64,000 nucleotides of DNA from UBA11740 sp049273695. GTDB taxonomy: Bacteria; Acidobacteriota; Blastocatellia; Pyrinomonadales; Pyrinomonadaceae. Of the stretch, positions 9,244-18,149 are shown one piece after another (within the stretch, counting starts at the first letter, position 1; the number at the start of each line of letters is the position of its first letter). A model generated the notes under the pieces. That model was not told the DNA's origin and did no database searches. It saw only the letters and a list, made by a program, of their open reading frames with translations. The stretch spans positions 124,001 to 188,000 of the forward strand of contig JBASRE010000048.1 in NCBI GenBank assembly GCA_049273695.1, given 5' to 3'. The translations under genes were made by a program, and so were the position numbers.

Positions 9244-10326
9244 ATGGATACCCCCACGTCTAAAGAACCCGACACTGTCGAGACCTCACAGACCGAGCAG
9301 AAAGTCTCGACCATCGTCAAAGATAAATCCACGACTGTCGAGAGGTCGGAGACCGAGCAGAAAGTCTCGACCCTCGTCAAAGATAAATCCTGGCTGGATA
9401 TTTTTCTTAGCTTTGCTAGCGCGCTTGGCACAGCTTTGGCTGTAGCTCTCGCAGGCATTATCGGTTCAATGTATCTCGCAAGTTATCAGGAAAAAGAGAC
9501 CAACCTTCGAGTTTACACGGAGCTGATGAGCAAGCGCGAAGAAGCTGACACGTCGCTGCGAAAAGAAATGTTCAATTCGATCATCGCAAATTTTCTCAAG
9601 CGGGAAACCAATGAAGACCCCGCCAAGGAAGTGCTGAACCTGGAATTGCTGGCTTACAACTTTCATGACTCTCTGGATCTGGCGCCACTCTTCAAAGACG
9701 TCCACAAGAGACTGGATGAAAAACGGAAGCTGTACAAGAACAAATTCAGTGAAAACCCGGAGCAAAACGAGGAATTGACTGAAGACCCGGAGCAGAACAA
9801 GAAATTGAGCCAAGACGAGAAGCGAAACGAAATCTACCTCAATCGATTGAACAAAGTGGCCAGGGATGTCACAGCCAAACAGACTGCGATGCTCGAGGAA
9901 GCAGGGGGGAAGCTCGATGGCACTGTCGTGTTTGAGGAATTGAAGAGCCAACCCGGCGGGTTGACGGTTATGGACGAATTAATATCGTTGGAAGGCAGCG
10001 ACCCGCAAGGTAAGGTAACGGCGATCAACCAGAAGATCAGGATCGAAGTGCTCGCGGTTAGCCTCGAAAAGAAAGAACTAGAGGTTCGATTAATTTCCAC
10101 GAATTCTCAGAACATCGACGAGCGCAGAGCAGCGTTCACAGTGAACTATTTCGATTTCCCGATGATCGATAACGTTCGTCTTCCTCAGGGATTTCGTGGT
10201 GCGATCGTGCTCAAAGAGTTCAATCAGAACTTTGCTGAGTTCACCTTTGTTTACTTTCCGAGTTCCCGCGCCAGCCTTAAGGAGAAGCCTTACTACGACG
10301 AAATCCTTTACAACCTGCAACGTTAA
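9244..10326 (+). CDS. Single-pass membrane protein with tandem repeats, unknown function
   Basis: 360 aa, not recognised. Residues about 12-51 are two copies of a 20-aa repeat (TEQKVSTIVKDKS and TEQKVSTLVKDKS), a 60-bp direct duplication at DNA level. One hydrophobic segment follows (about residues 58-80, ALGTALAVALAGIIGSMYLA). The rest is soluble, with an acidic decapeptide repeat at about 168-195 (ENPEQNEELT, EDPEQNKKLS) and a beta-rich C-terminal third. Topology is probably cytoplasmic N-terminus and a large domain on the other side. It forms a two-gene unit with the small exported protein. Confidence 0.75.
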   Translation: MDTPTSKEPDTVETSQTEQKVSTIVKDKSTTVERSETEQKVSTLVKDKSWLDIFLSFASALGTALAVALAGIIGSMYLASYQEKETNLRVYTELMSKREEADTSLRKEMFNSIIANFLKRETNEDPAKEVLNLELLAYNFHDSLDLAPLFKDVHKRLDEKRKLYKNKFSENPEQNEELTEDPEQNKKLSQDEKRNEIYLNRLNKVARDVTAKQTAMLEEAGGKLDGTVVFEELKSQPGGLTVMDELISLEGSDPQGKVTAINQKIRIEVLAVSLEKKELEVRLISTNSQNIDERRAAFTVNYFDFPMIDNVRLPQGFRGAIVLKEFNQNFAEFTFVYFPSSRASLKEKPYYDEILYNLQR

Positions 10327-10553
10327 CGCGCTAGTCGAGAATCCTCCCGCGCCCGTAATGCAGCTGTATGCCGCACGACAAATTTAAGGAAGGTAGAGGG
10401 CGGAGCAAATAAGTTCCGCGGCGTGCTTGGCTGGCATTACGCGAATTTCAAATAAGTATTCAGAACAAGTGCGATTGCAGGGTGGGGCCGCTTTTCATCC
10501 CTTTAAGCCAGCAAACTTTTCAATGTGACCGTCGCTCGACGCGGGTTTTCGTT

Positions 10554-11021
10554 TTAGCTCTTCCGCTTTCCCGTGTAAACGCCCGCGAAATTGAAGCTGT
10601 TGTCGTCGTACGTGCCGATGCCGTTCCAGAAACTTGCGCCGTGGAAGTTTTCCGCTTTCGCATAACGCACGCGGAACTTGCCCGGGCCATCGCCCACGAT
10701 AATCAATTCGTCGCCCTTGCTGCCCGGCGGGCCGTAATCGATCAGCCCGTCCTTTTCCGAGTTACTAATCAGTGTCGGAGAGGCATTCCACGTGTTGTCA
10801 TCGACTCTGGTGATGACCAGCTCCCACACCCGCGGACCTTCGTTGGCGATCCAGGTGCCGCTCAAGTCTCTGGTCCCGGTGGAGGCGTTCGAAGTCTTCG
10901 AATCGGTGGTGGTCATCGTACCGCTCGACGGATTTCCGGCAGTGGCTGGTTGGTTCGCCGATTTCTTGGAACAGGCGAAGCAGGTGAGCAGCAGAAGCGT
11001 TAGGACGATAGCTCTCTTCAT
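10554..11021 (-). CDS. Small lipoprotein, unknown function
   Basis: 155 aa. A lipoprotein signal is clear (MKRAIVLTLLLLTCFACSKKS, lipobox FAC). A Ser/Thr-rich linker follows, then a compact beta-rich domain beginning DLSGTWIANEGPRVWELVI and ending in GTYDDNSFNFAGVYTGKRKS. The pattern resembles small lipocalin-like lipoproteins of Acidobacteriota, but no function can be assigned. It stands alone; the preceding 230 bp to the 360-aa gene show nothing notable. Confidence 0.75.
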   Translation of the reverse strand: MKRAIVLTLLLLTCFACSKKSANQPATAGNPSSGTMTTTDSKTSNASTGTRDLSGTWIANEGPRVWELVITRVDDNTWNASPTLISNSEKDGLIDYGPPGSKGDELIIVGDGPGKFRVRYAKAENFHGASFWNGIGTYDDNSFNFAGVYTGKRKS

Positions 11022-11142
11022 GTGTTGTCCTCAGTGTTCGTGGAAAAGCGAGGCAGCTTATACAAGAGGCAGGTTTGTTGCGTCAAATCCCCCGAGTTTC
11101 GGTTACCGCTGTGCAACAAGCCACTCTCGGGAGTTCGGTCTT

Positions 11143-11230
11143 TCCCCTCCCCGTAAACGGGGAGGGGTTAGGGGTGGGGTTGGTCGCGGCCGACCTCTCC
11201 CCCAACCCCTCTCCGCTTGCGGAGAGGGGT
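11143..11230. repeat. Palindromic CCCCTCCCC/GGGGAGGGG element
   Basis: CCCCTCCCCGTAAACGGGGA forms one hairpin at the left, and CCCAACCCCTCTCCGC with its complement GCGGAGAGGGG closes on the right. A shorter relative occurs at 46764-46800. Downstream (11266-11300) the ATCTGCGCTCATCTGCGTGA segment is another short repeat-like stretch reaching the 3' end of the cyclase gene. Confidence 0.7.
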
Positions 11231-11297
11231 GCCAAAACAGGTGCTGCTCTTCAAAGAGCCGGAATATCTGCGCTCATCTGCGTGAATCCGCGGCTAA

Positions 11298-12104
11298 TCA
11301 CTTCACCACAGCAACAATTCTCAGCGGCCCGCCACTGCCGCCACCGATCTTCATCGGCAGTGCGATCACGAGAAAATCTTTCGCCGGCAGCGCGCTCATG
11401 TCGCCAACGTTTTCAAACGCGGGAATGTTCTTCGCGAAGAGAATCTGATGGCTCTCAAACAAAGTTGATTGGCCGTAGTCGATGCTGGGCGTATCGAGTC
11501 CAATCGCTTTGATCGATTTGTTCAGCGTCAGCCAGCGCGCCGCATCAGGATGCAGGCCGGGGAAGTGAAGCTTCGCAACCGCGCCGGCGCCCCGCTCGTC
11601 CGTGCCCATATATTTCACACGATCGGGCCAGTGCTTTGCGAAACCGGTTCGCAACAGGACGATCGCGCCATTTGGAATCGGTCCGTGCTGCGATTCCCAC
11701 GCAGTAAAGTCGGCCACCGTGACCTGGTAATCGCGATTCGCTTGACTCTGTTTCGTCACGTCAAGGACGATCCCGCTGCCGATCAGCTGCTGAACCGGAA
11801 TCTGATCGACGGTGTGCGAACTGACGGCGAAATGTTTCGGCGCGTCAATGTGCGTACCGCCGTGTTCGGGCCCGCAGAACTTGTTAGCGGCGTAGTAGAA
11901 GCCTTGCGGAGTAGTTCCATCGAAGCCCTTCTCGAATTTAAACCCGTCTTCCGTCGGCCAGTAAATTGTTTGCGCATCGAACGGATGGGACAGATCGATG
12001 ATCTTTGCGCCGGCGAGATCAATCTTCGCAGCTGGTTCAGTTTGGGTTTGAGTACAACCCGCGGCCAGACAACAGACAAAGATGAGCAAGTAAGCTTTCT
12101 TCAT
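11298..12104 (-). CDS. Cyclase family protein, secreted lipoprotein form
   Basis: 268 aa with lipobox LAAGC near residue 17, so probably anchored in the envelope. The Cyclase (kynurenine formamidase-like) signature is clear: IIDLSHPFDAQTIYWP near residue 35 and HGGTHIDAPKHF near residue 80, which supplies the metal-binding His/Asp residues. The family hydrolyses formamides or similar amides using a divalent metal; the exact substrate cannot be told. Extracytoplasmic versions are common in Acidobacteriota. No operon partner. Confidence 0.87.
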   Translation of the reverse strand: MKKAYLLIFVCCLAAGCTQTQTEPAAKIDLAGAKIIDLSHPFDAQTIYWPTEDGFKFEKGFDGTTPQGFYYAANKFCGPEHGGTHIDAPKHFAVSSHTVDQIPVQQLIGSGIVLDVTKQSQANRDYQVTVADFTAWESQHGPIPNGAIVLLRTGFAKHWPDRVKYMGTDERGAGAVAKLHFPGLHPDAARWLTLNKSIKAIGLDTPSIDYGQSTLFESHQILFAKNIPAFENVGDMSALPAKDFLVIALPMKIGGGSGGPLRIVAVVK

Positions 12105-12150
12105 TTTGGATCCTCGCTATCTCGTTCGAACTTATTGCGGAGCAGATTAT

Positions 12151-12196
12151 TCACGCCAAGGCGCCAGGGCGCAAAGGCGCAAAGGTACGCAAAGTG
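12151..12196. repeat. Short CGCAAAG repeat
   Basis: The stretch contains repeated GCGCAAAGG/ACGCAAAG units between the cyclase and M28 genes. It is related to the inverted CGCAAAG repeat at 17896-17982. Confidence 0.5.
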
Positions 12197-12279
12197 TGAC
12201 AACGCTGCTGGCGCGGTTCGCTCGATTCGGTTTATCCTGCGAATGATCTGATTCCAACTAAACATCCGAGGCTCACTTC

Positions 12280-13737
12280 ATGAACTCGCGCCGTCGCCGA
12301 CTACTAATCAAATCGTTGAGTGTCTTATTTGCCGTCACGTCGCTGCTGGCGCCCAGTATTGCCCAGCGACGACAGTCACCCGAGTCGGTGACTTACGATC
12401 CAAAACTGATCTCCGAAATCAAGGCGATTCAGAAAGCGGCGCTCGAAAGCGATTACGCGTACCGGCAGCTTGCGCATCTGTCGAACAACATTGGCGCTCG
12501 GCTGAGCGGCTCGCCGCAAGCGCAAAAAGCGGTCGAATACACGGCGGCCGAGCTTCGCAAACTGGGTCTCGAAGTGAAACTTGAAAAGGTGATGGTGCCG
12601 CACTGGGTGCGCGGCGAAGAGACCGGCGCGCTGGTCGAATATCCGCACATGGCGCCGGGAACCACGCAGAAGGTTGTGCTGACGGCGCTCGGCGGCAGCG
12701 TCGCTACGCCGGCGAACGGACTGACTGCTGAAGTTGTGGTCGTGAACAACTTTGACGAGTTGACGGCGCTTGGCCGCCGACGTGTCGAAGGAAAGATTGT
12801 TCTATTCAATGCAAAGTTCGATCAGCGTTTGGCGGACAACGGCCTTTCGGGCCCAGCTTACGGTCAATCGGTGATCTATCGCGGAACCGGCGCGAGTGCG
12901 GCCGCGAGGCTCGGTGCGGTTGCAGCGCTAAACCGTTCGTCCGGAGGCGCTGATTACCGGCTGCCGCACACGGGTGCAATGCGCTATGCGGACGATGCCC
13001 CAAAGATTCCGGCGGCTTCGGTAACGGCTGAGGATGCCGACATGATGGCTGACCTCGCGTCGCAGGGACGCGTGCGTATGCGTTTGGTGCTGACGCCCCA
13101 GACACTGCCGGACGCGATCAGCTACAACGTCGTGGCGGATTTGAAAGGCAGCCAACATCCGGAACAAATCGTGATCGTCTCAGGCCATTTGGATTCGTGG
13201 GACCTGGGCACGGGTGCGATCGACGACGGCGCCGGCTGCGTCATGGCGATGCAGACTGTGCAGTTGCTTAAGCAGTTGCGTCTGCGGCCGAAACGCACGA
13301 TTCGTGTCGTGCTTTGGATGAACGAGGAAAATGGTCTGATGGGCGCGCGCACTTACGCGAACGATCACAAGAACGAGATGGCGAACCACTTTGCCGCCCT
13401 CGAAGCCGACGCCGGAGCGGGCCGGCCGTTGGGTTTTTACGCTGCGGGCAAACCTGAGATTCTCACACTGCTTCAGCCGCTGGCGACGATTCTGCAAACG
13501 CAGGGTGCGGGCGTGACGCGTTTGGTGGATGACACGGGCGCGGACATTAGTGTCCTCACCCCGTTTGGCGTGCCGACGTTCGCGCCGCTTCAGGACACGC
13601 GCACTTACTTTCATTACCATCACACGGCGGCTGACACGCTCGACAAAGTCAATCCGCGCGACCTGCAGGAGAACTGTGCCGTGGTCGCTACGCTGATTTA
13701 CACGCTCGCATCGATGCCGCAACAGTTGCCGCGCTGA
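12280..13737 (+). CDS. Secreted M28 family metallopeptidase
   Basis: 485 aa with an N-terminal signal (basic MNSRRRR, then a hydrophobic core to about residue 28). A PA-type insert is likely at about 120-230. Zinc-site residues are in VSGHLDSWDLG (about 299-309), DDGAGCVMA (about 314), MNEENGLMGARTYA (about 347) and FHYHHTAADTLDKV (about 445). This is the carboxypeptidase Q-like branch of M28, which removes residues from peptides outside the cytoplasm. Its TGA directly abuts a palindromic element (13737-13951). Confidence 0.92.
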   Translation: MNSRRRRLLIKSLSVLFAVTSLLAPSIAQRRQSPESVTYDPKLISEIKAIQKAALESDYAYRQLAHLSNNIGARLSGSPQAQKAVEYTAAELRKLGLEVKLEKVMVPHWVRGEETGALVEYPHMAPGTTQKVVLTALGGSVATPANGLTAEVVVVNNFDELTALGRRRVEGKIVLFNAKFDQRLADNGLSGPAYGQSVIYRGTGASAAARLGAVAALNRSSGGADYRLPHTGAMRYADDAPKIPAASVTAEDADMMADLASQGRVRMRLVLTPQTLPDAISYNVVADLKGSQHPEQIVIVSGHLDSWDLGTGAIDDGAGCVMAMQTVQLLKQLRLRPKRTIRVVLWMNEENGLMGARTYANDHKNEMANHFAALEADAGAGRPLGFYAAGKPEILTLLQPLATILQTQGAGVTRLVDDTGADISVLTPFGVPTFAPLQDTRTYFHYHHTAADTLDKVNPRDLQENCAVVATLIYTLASMPQQLPR

Positions 13738-13951
13738 TTTGGAGTGCGGTGGCAGATTTGGAGTGCGCCGGCTTCGATGGCGCTTTGGATTTCAGTTGGG
13801 CACTCAATCGCCACGGGTTAGTGAGAGAACGCGGGCGGCGCGCTTTCGTCTTGTGAATGTCGGATAGGCAACCACCATCCAAAGCGCCGTCGTCGTCCCG
13901 ACAAGTCGGAACTTTGCCGGCGCACTCCAAATCTGCCGGCGCACTCCAAAT
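13737..13951. repeat. Palindromic element Pal-1, copy reaching into birA
   Basis: The left arm (13737-13790) carries two TTTGGAGTGCG units and GGCGCTTTGGAT. The right arm (13877-13951) carries the reverse complement, ATCCAAAGCGCC and two GCGCACTCCAAAT units. The same family lies inside the rlmD-like gene at 25435-25558. The right arm encodes the N-terminal extension of BirA. Confidence 0.85.
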
Positions 13952-14711
13952 CGGCGCCTTCCAAATTCTTCACTTCGATTCGATCGACTCGACCAACCTC
14001 GAAGCGATGCGCCAGGCCAAAAGCGGTGCGAGCGAGGGTCTTTGCATTATCGCGCGCGAGCAGACTCGCGGACGTGGCCGGCTGGATCGAAGCTGGCACT
14101 CGCCAAAAGACGCCGGTCTTTATCTCAGCATTGTTCTCCGGCCCAAGTTTGATTTGGCACGCTGGCCGCTGATCAGTTTAGCGGCGGCTCTGGCTGTTCA
14201 TGACGCAATATTCAGAGTCTGCGATTTGAAAGTCGACATCAAATGGCCGAATGACATCTGCGTGCGTGATCGGAAGCTGTGCGGCATTCTCGCCGAGACC
14301 GTTGAGACGGAAATTGGGTTGGCCGCGATCGTCGGCATCGGAATAAATCTCTACGATGAGAACTTTCCGGCCGAGTTGGAACCGCACGCGACGTCACTTC
14401 GATCAGTGACCGGTAGTGATGTCGATCGCGATCATCTGGTCAACGAGCTTTCAAAGGCATTGAGTGAACGCTACGAAATGCTCAACAGCGGTAGCGGGGA
14501 CGAGCACACTATTCGTGAGTGGTGCGCAAACTCTTCGTATGCATTTGGCCGAATGGTTCGCGTGTCGCTTGGCGATGAGAATCTCGTCGGCGTAACCCGT
14601 GGGCTGGAAAGCGACGGTGCGCTGCGCATAGAAACCGCTGATGGTAAGTTAAGGTCGGCGCGCGCCGGTGATGTAACAGCTCTACGCGCGCATCCCAGTG
14701 ATAATAGTTGA
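13857..14711 (+). CDS. birA: Biotin--[acetyl-CoA-carboxylase] ligase, class I
   Basis: Activates biotin with ATP and transfers it to the biotin carboxyl carrier protein of acetyl-CoA carboxylase. The catalytic domain is clear: DSIDSTNLEAMRQA, TRGRGRLDRSWHSPKDAGLY (the GRGRxxxxW adenylate loop) and DIKWPNDICVRDRKLCGILAE. A C-terminal SH3-like part ends near VTALRAHPS. No DNA-binding HTH precedes it, so it should not act as a biotin repressor. The only ATG (13857) lies inside a palindromic element, so the first 35 or so residues are repeat-encoded; a non-ATG start nearer FQILHFDSIDST is possible. Confidence 0.9.
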   Translation: MSDRQPPSKAPSSSRQVGTLPAHSKSAGALQIGAFQILHFDSIDSTNLEAMRQAKSGASEGLCIIAREQTRGRGRLDRSWHSPKDAGLYLSIVLRPKFDLARWPLISLAAALAVHDAIFRVCDLKVDIKWPNDICVRDRKLCGILAETVETEIGLAAIVGIGINLYDENFPAELEPHATSLRSVTGSDVDRDHLVNELSKALSERYEMLNSGSGDEHTIREWCANSSYAFGRMVRVSLGDENLVGVTRGLESDGALRIETADGKLRSARAGDVTALRAHPSDNS

Positions 14712-14719
14712 ACTCGCTG

Positions 14720-16003
14720 ATGCAAAGTAAGCGCATAGTCATCTCAACCTTCGGCTCGTTCGGCGACATCCATCCGTACATCGCCATCGCGCTCGAGTTG
14801 AAAGCGCGCGGGCATCGCCCTCTGATTGCCACCTCTGAAGTCTATCGCGAGAAGATGGAGACGGCCGGAATCGAGTTCCATCCCGTACGGCCTGACGTGC
14901 CTTCTTACGACGACACGCCGGAAATACGAGCGCTGATCGAGAAATTGATGGACCAGAAGCAGGGCCCGGCGGCGATCGGCGACTTAATCCTTCCGCATCT
15001 GCGCGACATTTATTCCGATCTCGACGCGGCGACAAAGGACGCGGAATTACTGCTGACCCATCCGCTACCGTTTGTGGGAACGATGATCGCTGAGAAGAAG
15101 CGTCTGCCCTGGGTCTCGAGCGTGCTCGCGCCGGCCACTTTTCTTTCAGTTTACGATCCGCTCGTGCCGCCGCAGTGGCCCTGGCTTTTTCATTTCATGA
15201 ACCTGAGTCCGTGGGTGGGGCGCGGCGTGATGGCGCTCGCGAGGATCAAACTCGATAAGCTGGCGAAGCCGATTTATGACATGCGCAGCGATCTCGGATT
15301 GCCGCGTGGCGGGCAGCCGTTGTTCGAAGGGCAGCATTCGCCGACGAAGGTTTTGGCGTTGTATTCGAAGCTGCTGGGAGCACCGCAACCCGACTGGCCG
15401 GCGAACAGCATGATCACCGGTTTTCCGTTTTACGATCGCCGCGATTACTTTGGCGAAACCGCGATGCCGCCAGGCTTGACGGAATTCCTTGATGCCGGCC
15501 CACCACCGATTGTTTTCACGCTCGGCTCTTCAGCGTTTTGGGTTGCGCGAGATTTCTATCGCGACTCAATGACCGCGGCCGCAGCGCTGGGCAGGCGGGC
15601 AGTGCTTCTGATTGGCCATCAGCCAAATCTGCCGGCTTCTTTACCTGACGGAGTCGCCGCGTTCGAGTACGCGCCCTTCAGTGAGGTTTTGCCGCGCGCG
15701 TGTGCCGTCGTTCATCAGGGCGGCGTCGGCACAACCGGCCAGGCTATGCGCTCAGGCAAGCCGGTTTTGATCGTGCCGCATGCGCACGATCAGTTTGATA
15801 ACGCCGCGCGGGTGGCGAGATTAGGTTGTGCCCGCTCCTTGCCGCGTCCGCGTTACAACGCAAAGACCGCGACGTCAGAACTGCGAATGCTGCTTGACGA
15901 TCCGAGTTACAGCGAAGCAGCTAAGAAGGTTGGCGAAGCAGTGAGTCAGGAAGACGGCACAAGCGTGGCGGCGGATGAGATTGAAAAGGTGTTGAGGAAT
16001 TAG
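14720..16003 (+). CDS. GT1/MGT-type glycosyltransferase
   Basis: About 427 aa. The ATG at 14720 lies 8 bp after birA; a TTG at 14708 overlapping birA is the alternative. The N-terminal Rossmann half opens with IVISTFGSFGDIHPYIAIAL. The C-terminal half has the donor-binding motif HQGGVGTTGQAMRSGKPVLIVPHAHDQFDNA, typical of UDP-sugar transferases acting on lipids or small hydrophobic acceptors. It probably glycosylates a lipid or secondary metabolite; the acceptor is unknown. Likely co-transcribed with birA. Confidence 0.88.
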   Translation: MQSKRIVISTFGSFGDIHPYIAIALELKARGHRPLIATSEVYREKMETAGIEFHPVRPDVPSYDDTPEIRALIEKLMDQKQGPAAIGDLILPHLRDIYSDLDAATKDAELLLTHPLPFVGTMIAEKKRLPWVSSVLAPATFLSVYDPLVPPQWPWLFHFMNLSPWVGRGVMALARIKLDKLAKPIYDMRSDLGLPRGGQPLFEGQHSPTKVLALYSKLLGAPQPDWPANSMITGFPFYDRRDYFGETAMPPGLTEFLDAGPPPIVFTLGSSAFWVARDFYRDSMTAAAALGRRAVLLIGHQPNLPASLPDGVAAFEYAPFSEVLPRACAVVHQGGVGTTGQAMRSGKPVLIVPHAHDQFDNAARVARLGCARSLPRPRYNAKTATSELRMLLDDPSYSEAAKKVGEAVSQEDGTSVAADEIEKVLRN

Positions 16004-16026
16004 GATGGACCGCCGACCTCCGGCCC

Positions 16027-16467
16027 TCACCAGTTTTCCGGCCCGTACTCGAGGATCGAAACTGCATTCCCATCGGGATCTCGGAACGAGACAACTTGTG
16101 CAAATCCATGGTCGGTCGGTCCCGTCACCTTCACGCCCTCGGCGGACAGCCGTTTGGCCACCGCCTTCACGTTTGAGCTGCTGAAGCAAATGACCGGGCT
16201 TCGGGCGTTCTTTGTCGGCACGCCGGGCCAATCCTTTGCCGGATGGATGGCAAAGTGAACGTCACCGAGCGAGTAGCCGTAATGCAATGGCGTTCCGTCG
16301 TGTACTTCCTCTTCAAGCGGCAGTCCCAGAGTTGCTTTGTAGAATTCGCAGAGTTTTTTTGCGTTTGGACTGATGAGCAGGATGGCGGTTACATCATCGA
16401 TCAAGTTCCGCGGACGGCGCTTGCGTGTCGTGGTCTTTTTGCTGGTCATCCCGCGCTTCTGAGTCAT
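16027..16467 (-). CDS. VOC (glyoxalase/bleomycin-resistance) family protein
   Basis: 146 aa. A Lys/Arg-rich N-terminal extension (first 20 residues) precedes a VOC fold: AILLISPNAKKLCEFYKATLGLPLEEE, HFAIHPAKDWPG and the typical ending VVSFRDPDGNAVSILEYGPENW. VOC proteins are small metal enzymes or binding proteins; the substrate cannot be predicted. It is convergent with the glycosyltransferase gene, and an internal Met at residue 7 could be the true start. Confidence 0.85.
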   Translation of the reverse strand: MTQKRGMTSKKTTTRKRRPRNLIDDVTAILLISPNAKKLCEFYKATLGLPLEEEVHDGTPLHYGYSLGDVHFAIHPAKDWPGVPTKNARSPVICFSSSNVKAVAKRLSAEGVKVTGPTDHGFAQVVSFRDPDGNAVSILEYGPENW

Positions 16468-16502
16468 CGCCTTTTCCTAACTGCTGAAGAGGTCCTCCCG
16501 GA

Positions 16503-17807
16503 CTACCGGCTCGCCTTGATGTCGTAGGCCCACAGTGTCCCGGAATCCCGAATGTAAAGTCGTCCATTAGCGATCACCGGATGAGCATACGCCGTGTCCG
16601 AATACGGCGCCCCCTGGTTAGATTTCGGCTGAGCCGGAGGAGTGAAGCGGCCCTTCTCGCGATAGCCTTCGGCGGTGGCCTCCACCAACCCGACATCTCC
16701 CTTCCAGGCGTGAACATATAAAAGCCCATCGGCATAGGCCAGCGAAGACCGGCCGAGACTCTCGGCCTTCCACATCACCTTTCCCGTTGTGAACTGAACG
16801 GCAACTACCGTCTGCTCCGCGGGATCACTGCCATACAGGTAGTCACCGACCAGCACCGCTCCGCCAAAACCGTTCGGCAGGCCGCGCTCAAGGTAGACCT
16901 GTTCGGCCGCGACTCCTTTACCGTCGGGCTTCAAACGGACGAGTCCGCCGCCGATGGAAAGTGCTCCCGCGTACACCAATCCGTCACGCGCGACTGGCGT
17001 GAAAACCTGCGCCGGCCCTTTGACGACTTCCTTGTAGCGCCAGAGGAACTCACCGGTCTTCGCATCAACTCCAACGACGCCCTGGCTCAAAAAATTCACG
17101 TATTGTTTGCGACCGCCCCCGTGCACGACAATCGCCGACGCATAGCCCGCCGGGTCGCCACCGGGAATCGCCGATTTCCAAATCACTGCGCCGGTCTTTT
17201 TGTTCAGCGCCGCCATCGTGGCCTGCGCGCCGCCGGGCGTGACGACCACGACGTCACCATCAACCAGCGGAGACTCTGCATACGCCCATTCATGCGGCTG
17301 GCCGCCGAAATCTTTCCGGAGGCTCTTCTGCCATTGAATCTTGCCGCTCTTCGCCTCGAGGCAAGCGAGGTCACCATCCGAGCCGAGAGCGTAGATGAAA
17401 TTGCCGTCAACGGTAGGAGTGGATCGGGCCTTCGGATATTTCGGGTTCTGATCCGGATTGCCTACATTGCCAATGCGCGTGGTCCAGATAACTTTTCCAT
17501 CCTGAGTTGAGAGAGCCTGAACAAACTCATTCTCCATCCCGCGATTGCTCACCAAATAAATTCGCGTTCCGACCACCGATGGGCCTGAAAAGCCGTCCCC
17601 AATATCGTTGACCTGCCAAAGCAATTTCGGGCCGCCCGCGGGCCATTGCTTAAGGAGACCGGTCTCTGACGAGACGCCATTCCGTTCCGGACCTCGCCAT
17701 TGGGGCCAGTCGGAAGGTGAAGCAGCCAGGTTGGCAGCCGTCGTGAAGCATACGGCCAGGACGAATAAAGAGAGCGATGTAGTGGTGACGAATAATCGTG
17801 ATTTCAT
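16503..17807 (-). CDS. PQQ-like beta-propeller repeat protein, exported
   Basis: The Met at 17807 is chosen because the signal peptide follows directly (MKSRLFVTTTSLSLFVLAV); the frame from 17861 adds 18 unlikely residues. About 434 aa. Repeated blades show the W/G-rich pattern of PQQ_2 domains: WPQWRGPERNGVSS, LLWQVNDIGDGFSGPSVVGTRIYLV, GKVIWTTRIG, GKIQWQKSLRKDFGG, GEFLWRYKEV and GKVMWKAESLG. Probably a scaffold or unassigned PQQ-type sensor in the periplasm; no quinone-dehydrogenase catalytic residues were recognised. Confidence 0.87.
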   Translation of the reverse strand: MKSRLFVTTTSLSLFVLAVCFTTAANLAASPSDWPQWRGPERNGVSSETGLLKQWPAGGPKLLWQVNDIGDGFSGPSVVGTRIYLVSNRGMENEFVQALSTQDGKVIWTTRIGNVGNPDQNPKYPKARSTPTVDGNFIYALGSDGDLACLEAKSGKIQWQKSLRKDFGGQPHEWAYAESPLVDGDVVVVTPGGAQATMAALNKKTGAVIWKSAIPGGDPAGYASAIVVHGGGRKQYVNFLSQGVVGVDAKTGEFLWRYKEVVKGPAQVFTPVARDGLVYAGALSIGGGLVRLKPDGKGVAAEQVYLERGLPNGFGGAVLVGDYLYGSDPAEQTVVAVQFTTGKVMWKAESLGRSSLAYADGLLYVHAWKGDVGLVEATAEGYREKGRFTPPAQPKSNQGAPYSDTAYAHPVIANGRLYIRDSGTLWAYDIKASR

Positions 17808-17895
17808 CTCAGTTGCAAATACCTTCCGCGGCTCGCGTTCGATAGGATTCGTTACAATCATGGAGTGTCTTAATTTGCGTTTTCTTTGCTAGTTT

Positions 17896-17982
17896 CTTAG
17901 CGGGCTTAGCGCCTTTGCGTGAGTTGCTGCTTGCAAAAGATGCAGGTTCACGCAAAGACGCCAAGTCGCAAGGAACGCAAAG
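17896..17982. repeat. Inverted CGCAAAG repeat
   Basis: Left arm CTTAGCGCCTTTGCGTGA-like (17896-17922) pairs with the right arm TCACGCAAAGACGCCAAG and CGCAAAG units (17948-17982). It fills the gap between the propeller gene and the toxin-antitoxin pair. The rest of 17808-18149 shows no gene. Confidence 0.65.
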
Positions 17983-18149
17983 GGAAATTCGGACACCACC
18001 CGTGATCTTGTGACGTTGAGCATTACGACGCAAAAGTGGTTGATGTTCACTCCAGTTCCGCATCCTCCGACTGATTTTGGAGCTTAGCGTCGAGAGTTGA
18101 CGCGGCGGGCGCTTTGCCTCTCCGAGCCCACGCTTTAGACGAGTCGGCG

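Noticed and set aside
10482..11003. Plus-strand frame of 173 aa
   Set aside because: It is antisense to the lipoprotein gene, which has a clear lipobox and fold-like pattern.
11469..12251. Plus-strand frame of 260 aa
   Set aside because: Antisense to the cyclase gene, which has the HGGTHIDAPKHF motif.
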